From: Sipunculus nudus
Lineage: Eukaryota; Annelida; Sipuncula; Golfingiida; Sipunculidae
Assembly: GCA_026874595.1 (NCBI GenBank)
Contig: CM049318.1
Location: 941,241-1,005,240 of the forward strand
Reading direction: 5' to 3'
DNA: 64,000 nucleotides
A model generated the notes under the pieces. The model was not told the origin of the DNA and made no database searches. It saw nothing but the letters and a program-made list of their open reading frames with translations. This document shows positions 1-11,810 of this stretch, in pieces. Each line of letters opens with the position of its first letter. Position 1 is the first letter of the stretch. The translations under genes were made by a program, and so were the position numbers.

Positions 1-2479
1 TACTGCGTTAAATGTTTGTATCTTTTAAACATAAAATCTTACCACTAATTCCAGAACTTATAACTCCTTTTTACATTTCATCCATGTCAATTTCTCAAAT
101 CGGTTTCATTCGCTGCCTATATTCATAAAAAATACAGAGTGTATACCGCAGACCGCCTGCATATAAATCGCATATACCGTGCACCCGGTATAAACGCCGC
201 TTATATTGATATCGCTCTCAAAACCCAGTCACCGTGCATGCATGGCCCAGGGATTAAATATGGAAAATGTGTCTTGGTCATGATAATCCTTTAAAGTCAT
301 ACGGCGGAGTCAGTCTCAGTCATGATACATGCAGGACAAATGAATAAAATGCATTTGCCAATCTTAAATTAGAAGCTATATCGTGTATATATATAGTGAC
401 GGTGACACAGTGAAAGTAAAATATAAAGACCGAAGATGCGGACTTTCGATATGCATGCGCATGGTGTATTCAAAATGACGAGAAACCATGCAGGTGGACA
501 AATTAGACTGAAATATAATTGTACCTTTCCATTGCTGTAAGATAAGATTTAAAAGACGCAGGTATACAAATATATCTATATTGCAAAATGTTTGATGGCT
601 TTGTCTCAAACTTGCCCCTTTCAAAGACCTAAAATACCACAAGGTGTCAGCTTCTATTTTTACCCACCCGACCTTGTCATGTTCACGTTTGATTGACAGT
701 TTTATTAGCACACGGAAATTTTCTTATCACACAGAAGATTTTAGCGGAAAGACAGCACACATCATGTGGCCAACCAGGCAGGGATTCGGAGTGGAAATTA
801 CTACTTTAAATTGGCACCTATTACATTAATCAACAAAGGATATCATTTACAATGTTCCTGAACCGAACGACATGTATAATTGCAAGGTGTAGGTCATGGT
901 CCGCGTCTCTACAGCTGACGGGACTGGTGAATACAAAATAAATAAATAAACAAACACCCAAGGGATCATAACTTATTAGAAGTTTTTGGAACATTCCAGG
1001 CGCTTCTTTAGAATTATTGAATTGTTGCTGCATGTTGTTTTATGATTAACTGGAACTCTGCATCTCCGTGAAATCACCACCTTGCAGCCTGGGGAGACCG
1101 CATGCATTCCTGCTGAAGCTGAAGTTTTATCAGCAGTGCATGACTTATGCATTCTGACTATATGAAGGCTTAAATGTACAAAGTTGCATACGGAGGTTAC
1201 CAGATTAGATATATGATTTGAAGTTAGGTCTCGTGTATACATCTGGTTAACCAAGGAATTGTGCATCTCAAAATTATTAAATAAATTTCCTACTTTTCTT
1301 CAAGAGAAGTTGAATTGAATAAATGTAATTATATATTATTTTTCCATTTTATATTAATTTCATAACGTAATTATGCTTCATTTAAATGTCACTGAAATAA
1401 AGTGCATATTGAAGACCTGGATAAGTAAGTGCATTAAGATATGTACGTGCAATTTTCCTCTAAGATACCAGAATGTACTGCTATGAAATCATAGTAACTA
1501 GACATAATTTTGATAGGCATTGTTGGACATACGTAGGCCTATATATTTGAATAACATAACATACATTAAAATGTACTGTGAAAAACATGTTTCTTTGGTG
1601 TTACTTCACAGTTTAGTATCGTTTTCCCACGTTTATAAACTTTGGTATTATGTGCATTATCCCAATAGCACATTTTAAAAACACCTTTCCAACAATAAAA
1701 AATATTGATTTTCCGTTATTTTATATTCTTGTTAATAACGATTTGTTTACATTAATGTGCATATATATTATATATGTAATGAATTATTGTTCTACTATCT
1801 AAGTACTATCAGTGCGTGTTCTCGTTGTTTCTGATCCCTGCGGGAAAGAATCCCTTCTATCCCTTCTAATGCATATACATATATTGCATGACGTGAAAGG
1901 ATGTTTCCAGGTAACTCCAACAAACAACCCCCCCCCCCCCCCCCAAAAAAAAAAGAATAATTCGACCGCCAGTCGGCACTGCATCTCATGATGCCTCTTA
2001 TAATAAACACGCCAGACTTAGTCACGTGAACCTTGTCCATTTAAAAGACTTTACAAAGTAAACATGCCAGACCCAGTCACGTGAACCTTGCCGATGTAAA
2101 AGTAGACACGATTGGGTGAGAAAAGTTTGCAGCGTCAGTGCGTCATCGCTGGCTGAGGGATGACACAGTTGAATTGGACCATTCAGGAAAGAAACCCAAA
2201 CAGACGTGTCGTCTTGCATCTTAATTGCCCAGTAAAAGTTTTAATTTATTTTTATTTTTCCGTTATATTGACTAGATAGGTTAATCCTGCGACTAAAGTC
2301 CGCAAAACCGCGTCATTAATGTACCTTGTGTGCTACACATTGCTGAATTCACTCATTATGGCTCAATCACCGTCAGCCGCGAAGGGGCGGGTACTTCAAA
2401 AGAAATTGCATGGATACCCTCAATTAGGAAAATAACAGTTTTCACAAGTGTAAGACATATTTGTTTTGATTTTTATTTC
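1..2479. other. No gene recognised; AT-rich sequence
   Basis: Both strands carry only short open frames with no family resemblance. A homopolymer block of C followed by A lies near 1,928-1,955. The host gene on the minus strand must continue leftward from 4,658, so unrecognised 3' exons could lie here, but I could not identify one with matching phase and splice sites. Confidence 0.5.
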
Positions 2480-4060
2480 AAATTTTAGTACATTTGCACT
2501 GTTTAGAATGGGAAAGATTTGGATATATCAACGTTTATTAAGGCTAATCGTTGATCGAACCAAGTGCACACCTGTTTACCTGTCGCACCTGGATTTTTAC
2601 CTGTGCAGATAAACGCGACAGACCAACTAAACAGCAATTTTATTATTGCATGAAATGTAAACAAACAGAGTAGACACAATTTTCCAGATTTTATTTTATA
2701 ATCCGTCGGCGATTTGTTTTTGCCTGCACATGTTAAAATATATTAATTTGACATAAAAAAGTATATTACAGGTAACCAGATAATTTGTGCATTTTACACC
2801 CATAAATTATATATTTTGCACATTGGACAAAAGTAAATAGTTTTTATTGCGATGTTCCTTATAACAAATGCAATATATAATTTAAATTTTAAAAATGAGA
2901 ATTTACCTTTATTTACCTGATCTTACCTGTGCAGGTGAGTAAACTTTAACAGGTAGCAATTGGCAAAATTGAAATGCACAAGTCTCATGGCTGTGCAGTT
3001 AATTAAAAGATAGCTTCTGCATATTGTTTTGACTCCTTCAAAAATTTCCTTTCCACTTTTAAAATGAAAAGTTGTCTTTATATTCTGTACTTACAAAGGT
3101 AATTAAATCTGTTTAAGATCAAAGGTATCATTTCAGGTAACCCAATAAATAGTGCAGTTAGTACCTGTAATTCATAAATTTTACACATGGCACTCAAAAT
3201 TAAGTTGTTTGTTTTTTTGTTCTCCCTAATTACATGTATAAAATATATACTTCATTAAAAAATAATTTACCTGGATTTACCTGAACTCACATGTACAGGT
3301 GAGTATGTTTTTATGTGTAACTGTAACCAAAATTATCAATTTATGTTTTACATGTCTGAAAAATCAAAATATAATGGTTTTACACAGTTGACACTTGTTT
3401 ATCCCTATTCTCACCAGCCACTTTTCAGCATGATTTTGTCACTGTCACAGGTAATTAGATAAGTTGAAGAACAAAGGTACTATTCACATAGGTAACTTAA
3501 TTACTGTATTAAAAGCACCTGTTCTTATATCAAAATTAATTATACAGTCCATAAATAGAGAAGGTATTAATTTATAGTAACTATAATGATGAACAAGGTG
3601 TTTGCGTACATATTCAGAAAAAAAAATAATTTACCTTTTCTTACCTGTACATGTACATATGTGTTATATGTCAATAGTCATAGAATGTGCTCTTTTGGTC
3701 AGCAAGCTTTTCAGGTGAAAAATATATGATTCCCACAGAAAAATCCAATTTTACTAGCACATTCTGGTTCGTCGGTGGTTCCCTTTCCAGTGTTAAACCA
3801 AATCATTTATCTTTTTCTTACCTTTAATATATAATTACCTTAGAGTGAAAAAAAATCCTTACATTTCCCTTTTTTTATCAAATGGTTCATGGGTTACCTG
3901 AACAGGATGAAAGAGGTCATTTTGGTGATATACCAGTGAGTGGAAATACAGGTAGTACAGATTAACCTGTTTTTACCTGTATATACCTTAGTTACATACA
4001 TATCAAACCAGGTATGTAGAAAATAAATAAAATAACATGAAGGACATATACTTGACAGTA
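2480..4060. repeat. Diverged ~360-bp tandem repeat rich in ACCTG/CAGGT words
   Basis: Segments with TTACCTG...CAGGTGAGT recur near 2,930 and 3,295, with a weaker copy near 3,645. Companion segments starting CAGGTAAC or CAGGTAAT recur near 2,770, 3,135 and 3,450. The spacing is therefore about 355-360 bp, with heavy divergence. Each unit brings ACCTG next to its complement CAGGT, so a small hairpin is possible. No coding potential is seen. Confidence 0.5.
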
Positions 4061-4185
4061 AAAGCTGAAAATTTCACAAAGATACCTTTAACGGTTACTG
4101 AGTAAATGTCTCTTATATAGATTCATGTCAAAATGTGGAAAAAATGCAAAATAAATCTGAACAGTAGGAGTGTGACAATCCACAG

Positions 4186-4490
4186 GCTAATCTGAACAGT
4201 AAAGGGTTAGTGAGATATTGAAGTTTTTGTATGAAATTTTTGACTATTCTGGGGGGTACTTTGGGGCCTCATAGCTCAAAGGATATGGGTAACAGAGACC
4301 TAATTTACTGGTTTCCAAGGATATTTTTCATAGACCTCTCAGAATGTCAAGTTACAAGTTTCTAGGTCTAGCGGTTACGATTTGTGCCAGGTTAACGGAC
4401 GGACGGACAGACTGACAGACGACAGACAGACGGACAAAGGGTGATCGCTATAGCTCAGATGACTTACAGTCAGCTGAGCTAAAAAAAACA
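4186..4490. repeat. Dispersed repeat end with GGACAGAC-type run
   Basis: The text around 4,392-4,440 is a run of GGAC/CAGA words, followed by a segment ending in GTCAGCTGAGCTAAAA. A very similar ending (GTCAGCTGAGCCAAAA) occurs at 53,860-53,876, after a comparable body. This marks a dispersed repeat family. Superfamily unknown. Confidence 0.55.
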
Positions 4491-4657
4491 AATTTCATGC
4501 TAAAAAGTCTACTTTATTCATTTGATTAAAGCTCAACTAAGAAGCCCAGGAAGACCAATCAAATTATGATGTACATAGTTAGGTCCTCAAAAGCTGAGGA
4601 CACAACTAACTTATGATTAAGGAAATAAGTACAATTAGTATTTGATAAATGACAAAC

Positions 4658-4841
4658 CTTGTATTTGATAGCTTTCTTATAGCCAAAGTACTTCTTGAAC
4701 TGTTCATGGATCTGGATGTCACTCAAGGGGAGCCTCTTGGGTCGGAGTTTCATGATCTCTTCATACATGGTGTGAACCCATTTTGGTTTCTGAGGAGGCT
4801 GAGGGTAATAGGTCTCAAAATCCAGTGCAAGGGCATGGTAC
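4658..4841 (-). CDS. Exon 5 (visible) of unrecognised conserved-looking host gene
   Basis: This 184-nt minus-strand exon has an acceptor (TTTTTCAG) ending at 4,842 and a donor (ACAAG|GTTTGT) starting at 4,657. It reads RYHALALDFETYYPQPPQ at the start, then a basic stretch (MKLRPKRLPLSD), and ends GYKKAIKYK. Its first base completes the split AG|G codon left by exon 4, so the frame carries through without a stop, and it ends in phase 0. The next exon is not identified, so the gene is 3'-incomplete here. High predicted order and Pro/Tyr/Lys composition look like real protein, unlike the surrounding repeats. I do not recognise the domain. Confidence 0.72.
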
Positions 4842-5264
4842 CTGAAAAAGAAGCAAAGAAAAGGAACGGCATAAAAACATGTCCTTACTCTGCAGGGGTG
4901 GTAATGAGGTGGGTGCAAACAACTAAAAATTTGCACTCAGAGAAAGCAGATCATCGCTTGGGCAGCTCATTTCCCCCTTATGGCATTGTCAGAAATTTGC
5001 AGCATTTTTCCTGAGCAGTCACTGAACATAATAGCACAATGAACTGAGCGCCATCTAGTGGCAACAAAGTTAACAAGGCAGCTGATAAGCTCCCTTTGCA
5101 TTGTGAGAATTAATACAGCATTTTATCTGGATCCAGATGGTGATCCAGATCACCCCCAAAATTTAACTAGAATACGGGAAGTCGACAAGCGACTACGTGT
5201 ATCTGCCTAAATCAGAGTGGAACGGGTGAAGTGAGGCATGGATTGAGTTGCAAGGGGAAATAGA

Positions 5265-6590
5265 GTGAAGTGTTGCATATTAGCATGGATGTCTGCAGCC
5301 AAATTGTGTATGTCGGTTGCCCCCCCTACCACAAAATCCAGAAAGCTGTCCAAGTTGTATACATATGCAAAATTTAAGGCAGATAAGTCAAACCACTACA
5401 TGTATTTGAGTGATTTAAGCCCACGGCAGACAAACAGATGGAAGCTGAGCAAAAATGGTTGCAGGTGACGCCACCAGTTTTGCGTATGATAAAGAGCCAT
5501 GTGAGATCTATACACATGCAAAACTTTGGCCCAATCGGTCAAACGGTTACCAAGATATGAGCTTGGATGTCTGCTGCATAAACTAGAATGCAGGTGGCGC
5601 CAACTGTCATAAAATCAAGAGAGCTGTCGGGGATGTATAAACCTGCAAAATTTTAGGCAGATATGTCAAACAACTGCCGAGATATGAGTGATTTTATCCC
5701 ATGGCAGACAAACAGACAGGAGCTGTGCAAAAATGGCTGCAGGTGGCGCCACCAGTTTTGCGTATGATAAAGAGATATGTGAGATCTATACACATGCAAA
5801 ATTTTGGCCCAATCGGTCAAACGGTTCCTGAGATATGAGCTTGGATGTCTGCAGCATAAACGTGAATGTAGGTGGCGCCACCTGTCATAAAATCAGAAAA
5901 GTTATCCAGGATGTATACGCATGCCCAATTTCAGGTGAATTAGTCACAAGTCACTGCAGAGATATGAGTGATTTTAACCCAAGGCAGACGAACAGATGGA
6001 CACTGTGCAAACATGGTTGCAGGTGGCGCCACCATTTTTTGTGTATGTTATAAAGCTCTCCAAGGGCTACATTTGTGCAAAAAAATTTTCCTGATCGGTC
6101 AAACGGTTCCCGAGATATGAGCTTGGATGTCTGCAGTGTAAAGTGAATGTAGGTGGCGCCACCTGTCATAAAATCAGAAAAGCTATCCAGGATGTATACG
6201 CATGCCGAATTTTAGGTGAATTAGTCAAGTCACTGCAGAGATATGAGTGATTTTAACCCAAGGCAGATGAACAGATGGACACTGTGCAAACATGGTTGCA
6301 GGTGGCGCCACCATTTTTTGTGTATGTTATAAAGCTCTCTAAGGGCTACATTTGTGCAAAAAAATTTTCCTGATCGGTCAAACTGTTCCTGAGATATGTG
6401 GGTTTATGTGTGGAAACAGACGCACAAACGGACGCAGAGCGCAGAGGAAAGGTCAGAGGTCAAAACAAAATCTGGGCGCAGCAGTTCACATGTGACCCGA
6501 ACATAATCCCGGGTTTCGTAAAATTCCGCCCAGCGGTTACGGAGGAGTTCTCCGGACACCTACGCGGCCGCGGCGGCGGCGGTGGGCTGA
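5265..6590. repeat. ~281-bp tandem repeat carrying the palindrome GGTGGCGCCACC
   Basis: The phrase GATATGAGCTTGGATGTCTG returns near 5,552, 5,832 and 6,114, about 281 bp apart, and partial units flank these. Every unit has one or two copies of GGTGGCGCCACC or a one-base variant (near 5,466, 5,592, 5,743, 5,871, 6,021, 6,152, 6,301). The block ends in a GC-rich tail (6,480-6,590) after an ACAGACGCAC run. No gene. Confidence 0.7.
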
Positions 6591-6639
6591 AAACATAGTA
6601 TCAGCAAAACTCTGTTTTGGTGGATACAATTAACTGTTC

Positions 6640-7200
6640 ATTGTATCAGTGCCAAGCAATCCTGAAAATTTCATAAAAATCTGTTTAAACTTTTTTAGTA
6701 ATGTTGCTAAAAGACAGACAAACAGACTAGGCAACCATAGGTTTAGCAATTGCTGGAAGTTGAAATAAGACAGAGAGACAGGAAGACAGGGGAACATGTG
6801 AAAACAGTAATTTGAATGAGCAAAATGATCTGGGAGAGCAGGAACAATAGCATTTGCTTTTATGTACTTGTGTTAGTCTATGACTAAAGAACAAGCAGGC
6901 AGGTGAAATTGACAAAAAAGATTAACAGACAGACATACAGACAGACTGACACAACCTTGATGACAGTTGAACAGAAATCATAATGGGGAATGCATAGACA
7001 AAAAGAATGACCTATAGTTTATGTAGATAGGACAATATATGACAAAGTTATGAGCAAAATAATATTTTCGGGGTTTTCGGTGACCTTTACTTGACCTTTG
7101 ACATATCTCAATAAAAACAACAGACTTGTAGGAGTTTTGTTTTTCTATCAAATATATAACTTTCAGAGCAATTGCTCAAGAATTTAGGCCTGTAGACCGA
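6640..7200. repeat. Dispersed repeat copy (TTGACCTTTGAC type)
   Basis: The segment shares phrases with 9,360-9,770 and 10,080-10,450. Shared features are a CAGACAGAC-like run, a 'gacctttgac' phrase, and 'tttcagagcaattgct...ggcctgtaga'. It is a diverged member of a local dispersed repeat family in the last visible intron or downstream flank of the host gene. No coding signal. Confidence 0.45.
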
Positions 7201-7269
7201 AAAAAGATAAATCTTGTAATATCTTGTTTTACGAGATACAATAAGAGAATTTGCAAGATTCGTATAAAA

Positions 7270-8135
7270 CAGGGTTGGGGGAAATACAAGTACTCAGTAC
7301 TCGTACTCTTACTTTATTATATTTTTCTGTGTACTCGTACTGGTACTCGGCTTTAACATTTTCAAATTACTTGTACTTGTCCCCTAAGTACTGGCCCAAT
7401 GTACAAAGGTACTCATGTGTACATCAAAGCACTTCCTAAAATTGTTGCAGTTTTTACTTGTAGTAAATACAGTATTAATTTTCAAATGCACTTATTAAAG
7501 CAAATTTATGCATTTGAACTCTATTTTGGTTAACTTTTTGCCATCTGGTATGAACTTTATACATAGGGCTAATTTTTAATCACGGAACGTGTATATCGTA
7601 ACTTGAATGAATAATGACTGCTGAAATCAGGTTAAGCAGAGAATATTATTTAAATATTATTACCTGCTTCTTAAATTAAACATTAAAATATTTACTTGAG
7701 ATCAACTCAGTTAACAGAGTTAATACATTCTTGAGATGAGCACACTCTCAGAGCTCTAAATACTCCAAATAATTATACAATGATACATCATAAGTTGATG
7801 TATTAAAAAATCTTGGACTTATGCAAGAGTTTATTTTGCTTTTATGGTCAGAAAATAGTTTTTAAAAATGTAATGAATAATAAGCATAGTGTACATAATG
7901 GTATTGATACAGAACCCAAACAAATAAAAGTAATTGGCAATCAAAGATTTGTTAAGTACTTTCGAGGAAATAAACTCATGTACTCTGTACTCATACTGAG
8001 TACAAGCCATGAGTACTTGAACTTGTGCTCAAGTACATGAGGGCATGCCAGGTGTACTTGGACTTGTACTCAGTTTACTGTCAAGTTCTTGTACTCATAC
8101 TCAAGTACTGTAACAGTGTACTCGCCCCAACCCTG
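7270..8135. mobile_element. Non-autonomous hAT-like element with (AGTACTCG)-type subterminal repeats
   Basis: The ends are CAGGGTTGGGG at 7,270-7,280 and its complement CCCCAACCCTG at 8,125-8,135, an 11-bp terminal inverted repeat. Flanking 8-mers are GTATAAAA (7,262-7,269) and ATATAAAG (8,136-8,143), 6 of 8 identical; both fit the nTnnnnAn target bias known for hAT. Just inside both ends are many short words built from AGTAC/GTACTC, the kind of subterminal repeat hAT transposases bind. No transposase frame is present in its 866 bp, so it would need a helper. Length and structure fit a MITE. Confidence 0.75.
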
Positions 8136-8399
8136 ATATAAAGTGAAGTAAAACTGACCCAATGCTATGTGAAACTAGAATATCAGAAAAAGCTGAAAAA
8201 AGCCCTCAGCCAAAAGAGCAGTATTTATGGATGGTAACAGTAACAAGTATTCATGTAATATTTGTTCTCACATGGATGTATATCTGTACATATGTCTCTT
8301 GTTCTATATGTGAATTGGAACTAGAGAGGTATATATAGTAACTTTGTTGGTCTGGCCCCAGTCTTTGTAAGTCATGCAGCACTTAAAAGAGATTGTTAA

Positions 8400-9330
8400 G
8401 GCCAATGACCATTCCACATTCCAAAATGATCCATCTAGTGGTTCCTGTGAAATAAGCTCTTAAGTTTTTTCTATTATAAGCTCTGCGACCTTGAGAAGAA
8501 GGTCAAGGTCATCCATCTTCGAACTTGATCAAGATTTATATATTAGCACCGAAGAAATGAAATTCCTGTGTTGAATACTTTTGGATATATCCTGCTCACA
8601 AGGCCAAAACTAAAAAATCCGATAAAAATTCTTTTAAAATCAGTAATTGAAGGTGGCACCCCCAAACTCATGCAGCAGTTACAGACCATCAGTGCCAAAA
8701 TTCATTGCATGTTTTATAACAATCCACCCATTGGTTCCTGAGAAATAAGGTTCTAAGTTTTTTTCTATAATTTGCTCTAAACCCTGAAAAAATAAGTCAA
8801 GGTCACCCATCTTCCAATTTGACTGGGATTTTGTTAATATACATCAGCACCGAAGAAATAAAATACCTACGGTAAATCCTTTTTGAGATATCCCGCTCAC
8901 AAGGTAAATGTTAACACATGCTGTTTTTTTTCTATAATTCACTCTAAAATGTCAAAAAATAAGTCAAGGTCACCCGTCTTCTAACTTGAATGAGATTATG
9001 TTGATATACATCAGAACCGAAGAATTAAAATTCCTACAGTTAATCCTTTTCAAGATATCCCACTGAGGCACAAGGTAAATGTTAACAAAGGCTTGTTTTT
9101 TTTCTATAATTCGTTCTAAAATGTCGAAAAATAGGTCAAGGTCACCCATCTTCGAACTTGACCAAAATTTTGTTAATATACAGCAGCAACGAAGAAATAA
9201 AATTCCTACAGTTAATCCTTTTCAAGATATCCCACTCACAAGGTAAATGTTTACACATGCCGGACGGGTGGACAGACGGATTGGGTGACAACAATAACCC
9301 TTCAGCCTCTAAGGCTGAGGGCTAACAAAA
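8400..9330. repeat. Tandem repeat of GTCAAGGTCACCCATCTTC-type units
   Basis: Units containing 'gtcaaggtcacc(c)atcttc' followed by 'aagaaataaaattcctac' and 'gatatcccactcacaaggtaaatg' recur near 8,500, 8,800, 8,960 and 9,130. Later units are ~165 bp apart. The block ends in a GGACGGGTGGACAGACGG run near 9,262, as do the other dispersed repeats of this window. No gene. Confidence 0.6.
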
Positions 9331-9359
9331 AACTACACTTCTCTAGCTTTAAAAGTAAC

Positions 9360-10450
9360 AAAGTTAGAAAAACGAGTCCCCATATTTGGAATATGAGTTT
9401 TCCCAAAAAATGCTTAACCACAGTAACAGCTGATTGAAGCAGCTACACATCAGAAGAAAGGCCATGGACTTTATCTTGCTACAATAGATTTTGTCAAAGA
9501 TATGAAGAAAAAAATGATTTGTGTTTTTTATGACCTTGACCTTTGACCTATTTACACTAAAAGACATTAGACTTCTAGAACTTTAGGGGTTCTATCAACA
9601 GTATAACATTCAGAGGGATTTCTAAAAAATTCTGGCCTGTGGAATGAAAGAAAACAGAACAAGCAGGGAGGTGAATTTGATAACAACTGACAAACAAACG
9701 AACATACTGACACATCTGAGATGACAACTGACAATATAGACCATCTTATCAAGAAGGTATAGAGGAACAAAATGAGTTATTTATTAGTTTATGTAACTAA
9801 GATTCATAGTTTTCCAAGATCTGACCAAAAAATAATATGTTGTAGTCTTTAGGGTGCAGCCCCCCCCCCAAGCTGTCATATTCCAAAAATGAAATTCTTT
9901 TTCAAGATATTAGTGTAGGATATAAGATATAGTTTCAAAACGATGCCAGCAAACTTTTGGCCCCTAGAACATCCTTAAGTGATATCTTGCAAAATCTCAC
10001 TTGACGATATATTATGCAAGATATTGCCAGGCTTGACAAAATCTTATTAAACTTATAAAATGCTACCTGATGCAAAAGCCTTGACCTCTCTAGCTTTAAA
10101 ACTGACAAAATTAGAAAATAAAGATCCATTATTTTCAAATATCATGACTTTTCCCCAAAAATGTGTAACTATACTCACAGCAGATATGAAACAGCTACAA
10201 ATCAGGAAAAAGGCCACAGAATGAGGAATCAAATGAGCTACAGTTTATGTGGCTACAATGATTTGGGACAAAGATATGAAGAAAAATCCATTATGAACAG
10301 TTTTGATGACCTGTGACCTAAAGTGACAAAAAACAATAAGCTTCTTGGACTTTTGATTATCAATCAACTGTGTGAGTTTGAAAGCAATTGCTGCAAAATT
10401 GTGGCCTGTAGATTGCAGACAGACCAACAAACATCCAAACAGACATATCC
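9360..10450. repeat. Two further diverged copies of the 6.6-7.2 kb repeat
   Basis: Copies at about 9,360-9,770 and 10,080-10,450 share the succession 'tagctttaaaa.tgacaaa.ttagaaa', 'gacctttgacct' and 'ggcctgt', followed by a run of CAGAC/AACAAAC words. A run of C near 9,860 separates them. The following stretch to about 11,310 shows no gene or repeat I can name. Confidence 0.45.
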
Positions 10451-11319
10451 AACTGACCAATAACCTTGCCGAAATTAAAAATTTCCGGCAAGCAACAAAC
10501 CAACGGCGGCAACACTTGGCGCAGATAAAATAGTTAACCTGAAAGGTGTCCATAACAGGGTCTGAAGTAAATGCAGGGATGATAATCATGATACATAACT
10601 GAAAGAAGTTTGATGCCTGTCCAGAGGAAACATGACCTGAGTTATGGAACTTGAATTTGAAAGTAAAAAAAAAAGAAAAGTGATGAGTTCAGGAATGACA
10701 TCAGATTTTAAGAAGTGATAGCAGTATGTATGTGCAAATATTATCCATAACTGGGAAGGCCCAGATCAGTAACTAGATTAAAATCAATGTCAGTGTTCAT
10801 GAAAAAAAAGAAAGGAGCAAGACAACTAATAAATCAAGGTCAGGAGCAACTGAATGAAATGTAAACATCAAAGTCTGAGCGGTTATAAGTTAGGAGCTAC
10901 ATGTAGTTACAGCATTATTTGTAAAGAGAAGTTTCAAAACATAGACAAGCTTTATTTCAAAATGAAAAAAAGGAAATTAGGACCCTGGTTTGGTACCACT
11001 GATTTAGTCAGAACACCATCCTAACAAAAATAAAGCAAAGAGTCATAAGACCTTAAAAAGAAGGAAAATTGCAAACAACAACCGAAAAAATGAAAAGTCA
11101 TTTGTGAAAGAATTTGAGATAATCATGTGCATTTTATCCAAGTTTTTGCTTGAATTTTAACTTTAAAGTAAAACCATATTTATCTAGTGGTCCATTATAT
11201 TTAGACATTCAGGAGGGCATTACTTATTGCCCAATGCAGAAAAAAAGATGACATTAATGGTCTGATTATTCATGACTGCATTTTGGATTTAAGAATCCTG
11301 ATGTACAAGTACAGTTCCA

Positions 11320-11810
11320 GGGCCATCTAGTCAATGTCCATGGACTCATGCAAGTCTGAATTTTATAGTCCATGTCCGGACTCAAGAACCACATTCCTGC
11401 ACATAGCATACCTTTGAACTTTTTAGTCCATGTACCGACTCAAGCCAAATATTCTTGCACATATCATTCCTTTGGACTTAACAGTCCATGTGCCGACTCA
11501 AGCCCCACATTCCTGTACATATCACACCTTTGAACTTTATAGTCCATGTCCAAACTCAAGCCCCACATTCCTGCAATGATCATACCTTTGGACTTTATAG
11601 TCCAAGTCCCTAGTCAAGCCCCACATTCCTGCACATATCAGATCTTTGAACTTTAAAGTCCATGCCCATACTAAAGTTGAACATTCCTGCACAGAACATA
11701 ACTTTGGACTTTATAGTCCATGTCCAGACTCAAGCCCCACATTCCTAAACAGACCATACCTTTGGACTTAAAAGTCAATGTCCAGACAAAAGTTGTACAT
11801 TCTGTCACAG
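11320..11810. repeat. Diverged ~59-bp minisatellite next to the 56-bp array
   Basis: About eight units carry 'catacctttgaactttatagtccatg' and 'actcaagccccacattcctgcac'. On the minus strand each unit holds AAAGGTATGAT, the same splice-donor-like word as the adjacent 56-bp array, although the rest of the unit differs. It directly abuts that array at 11,811. It lies in the intron between exons 4 and 5 of the host gene. Confidence 0.7.
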
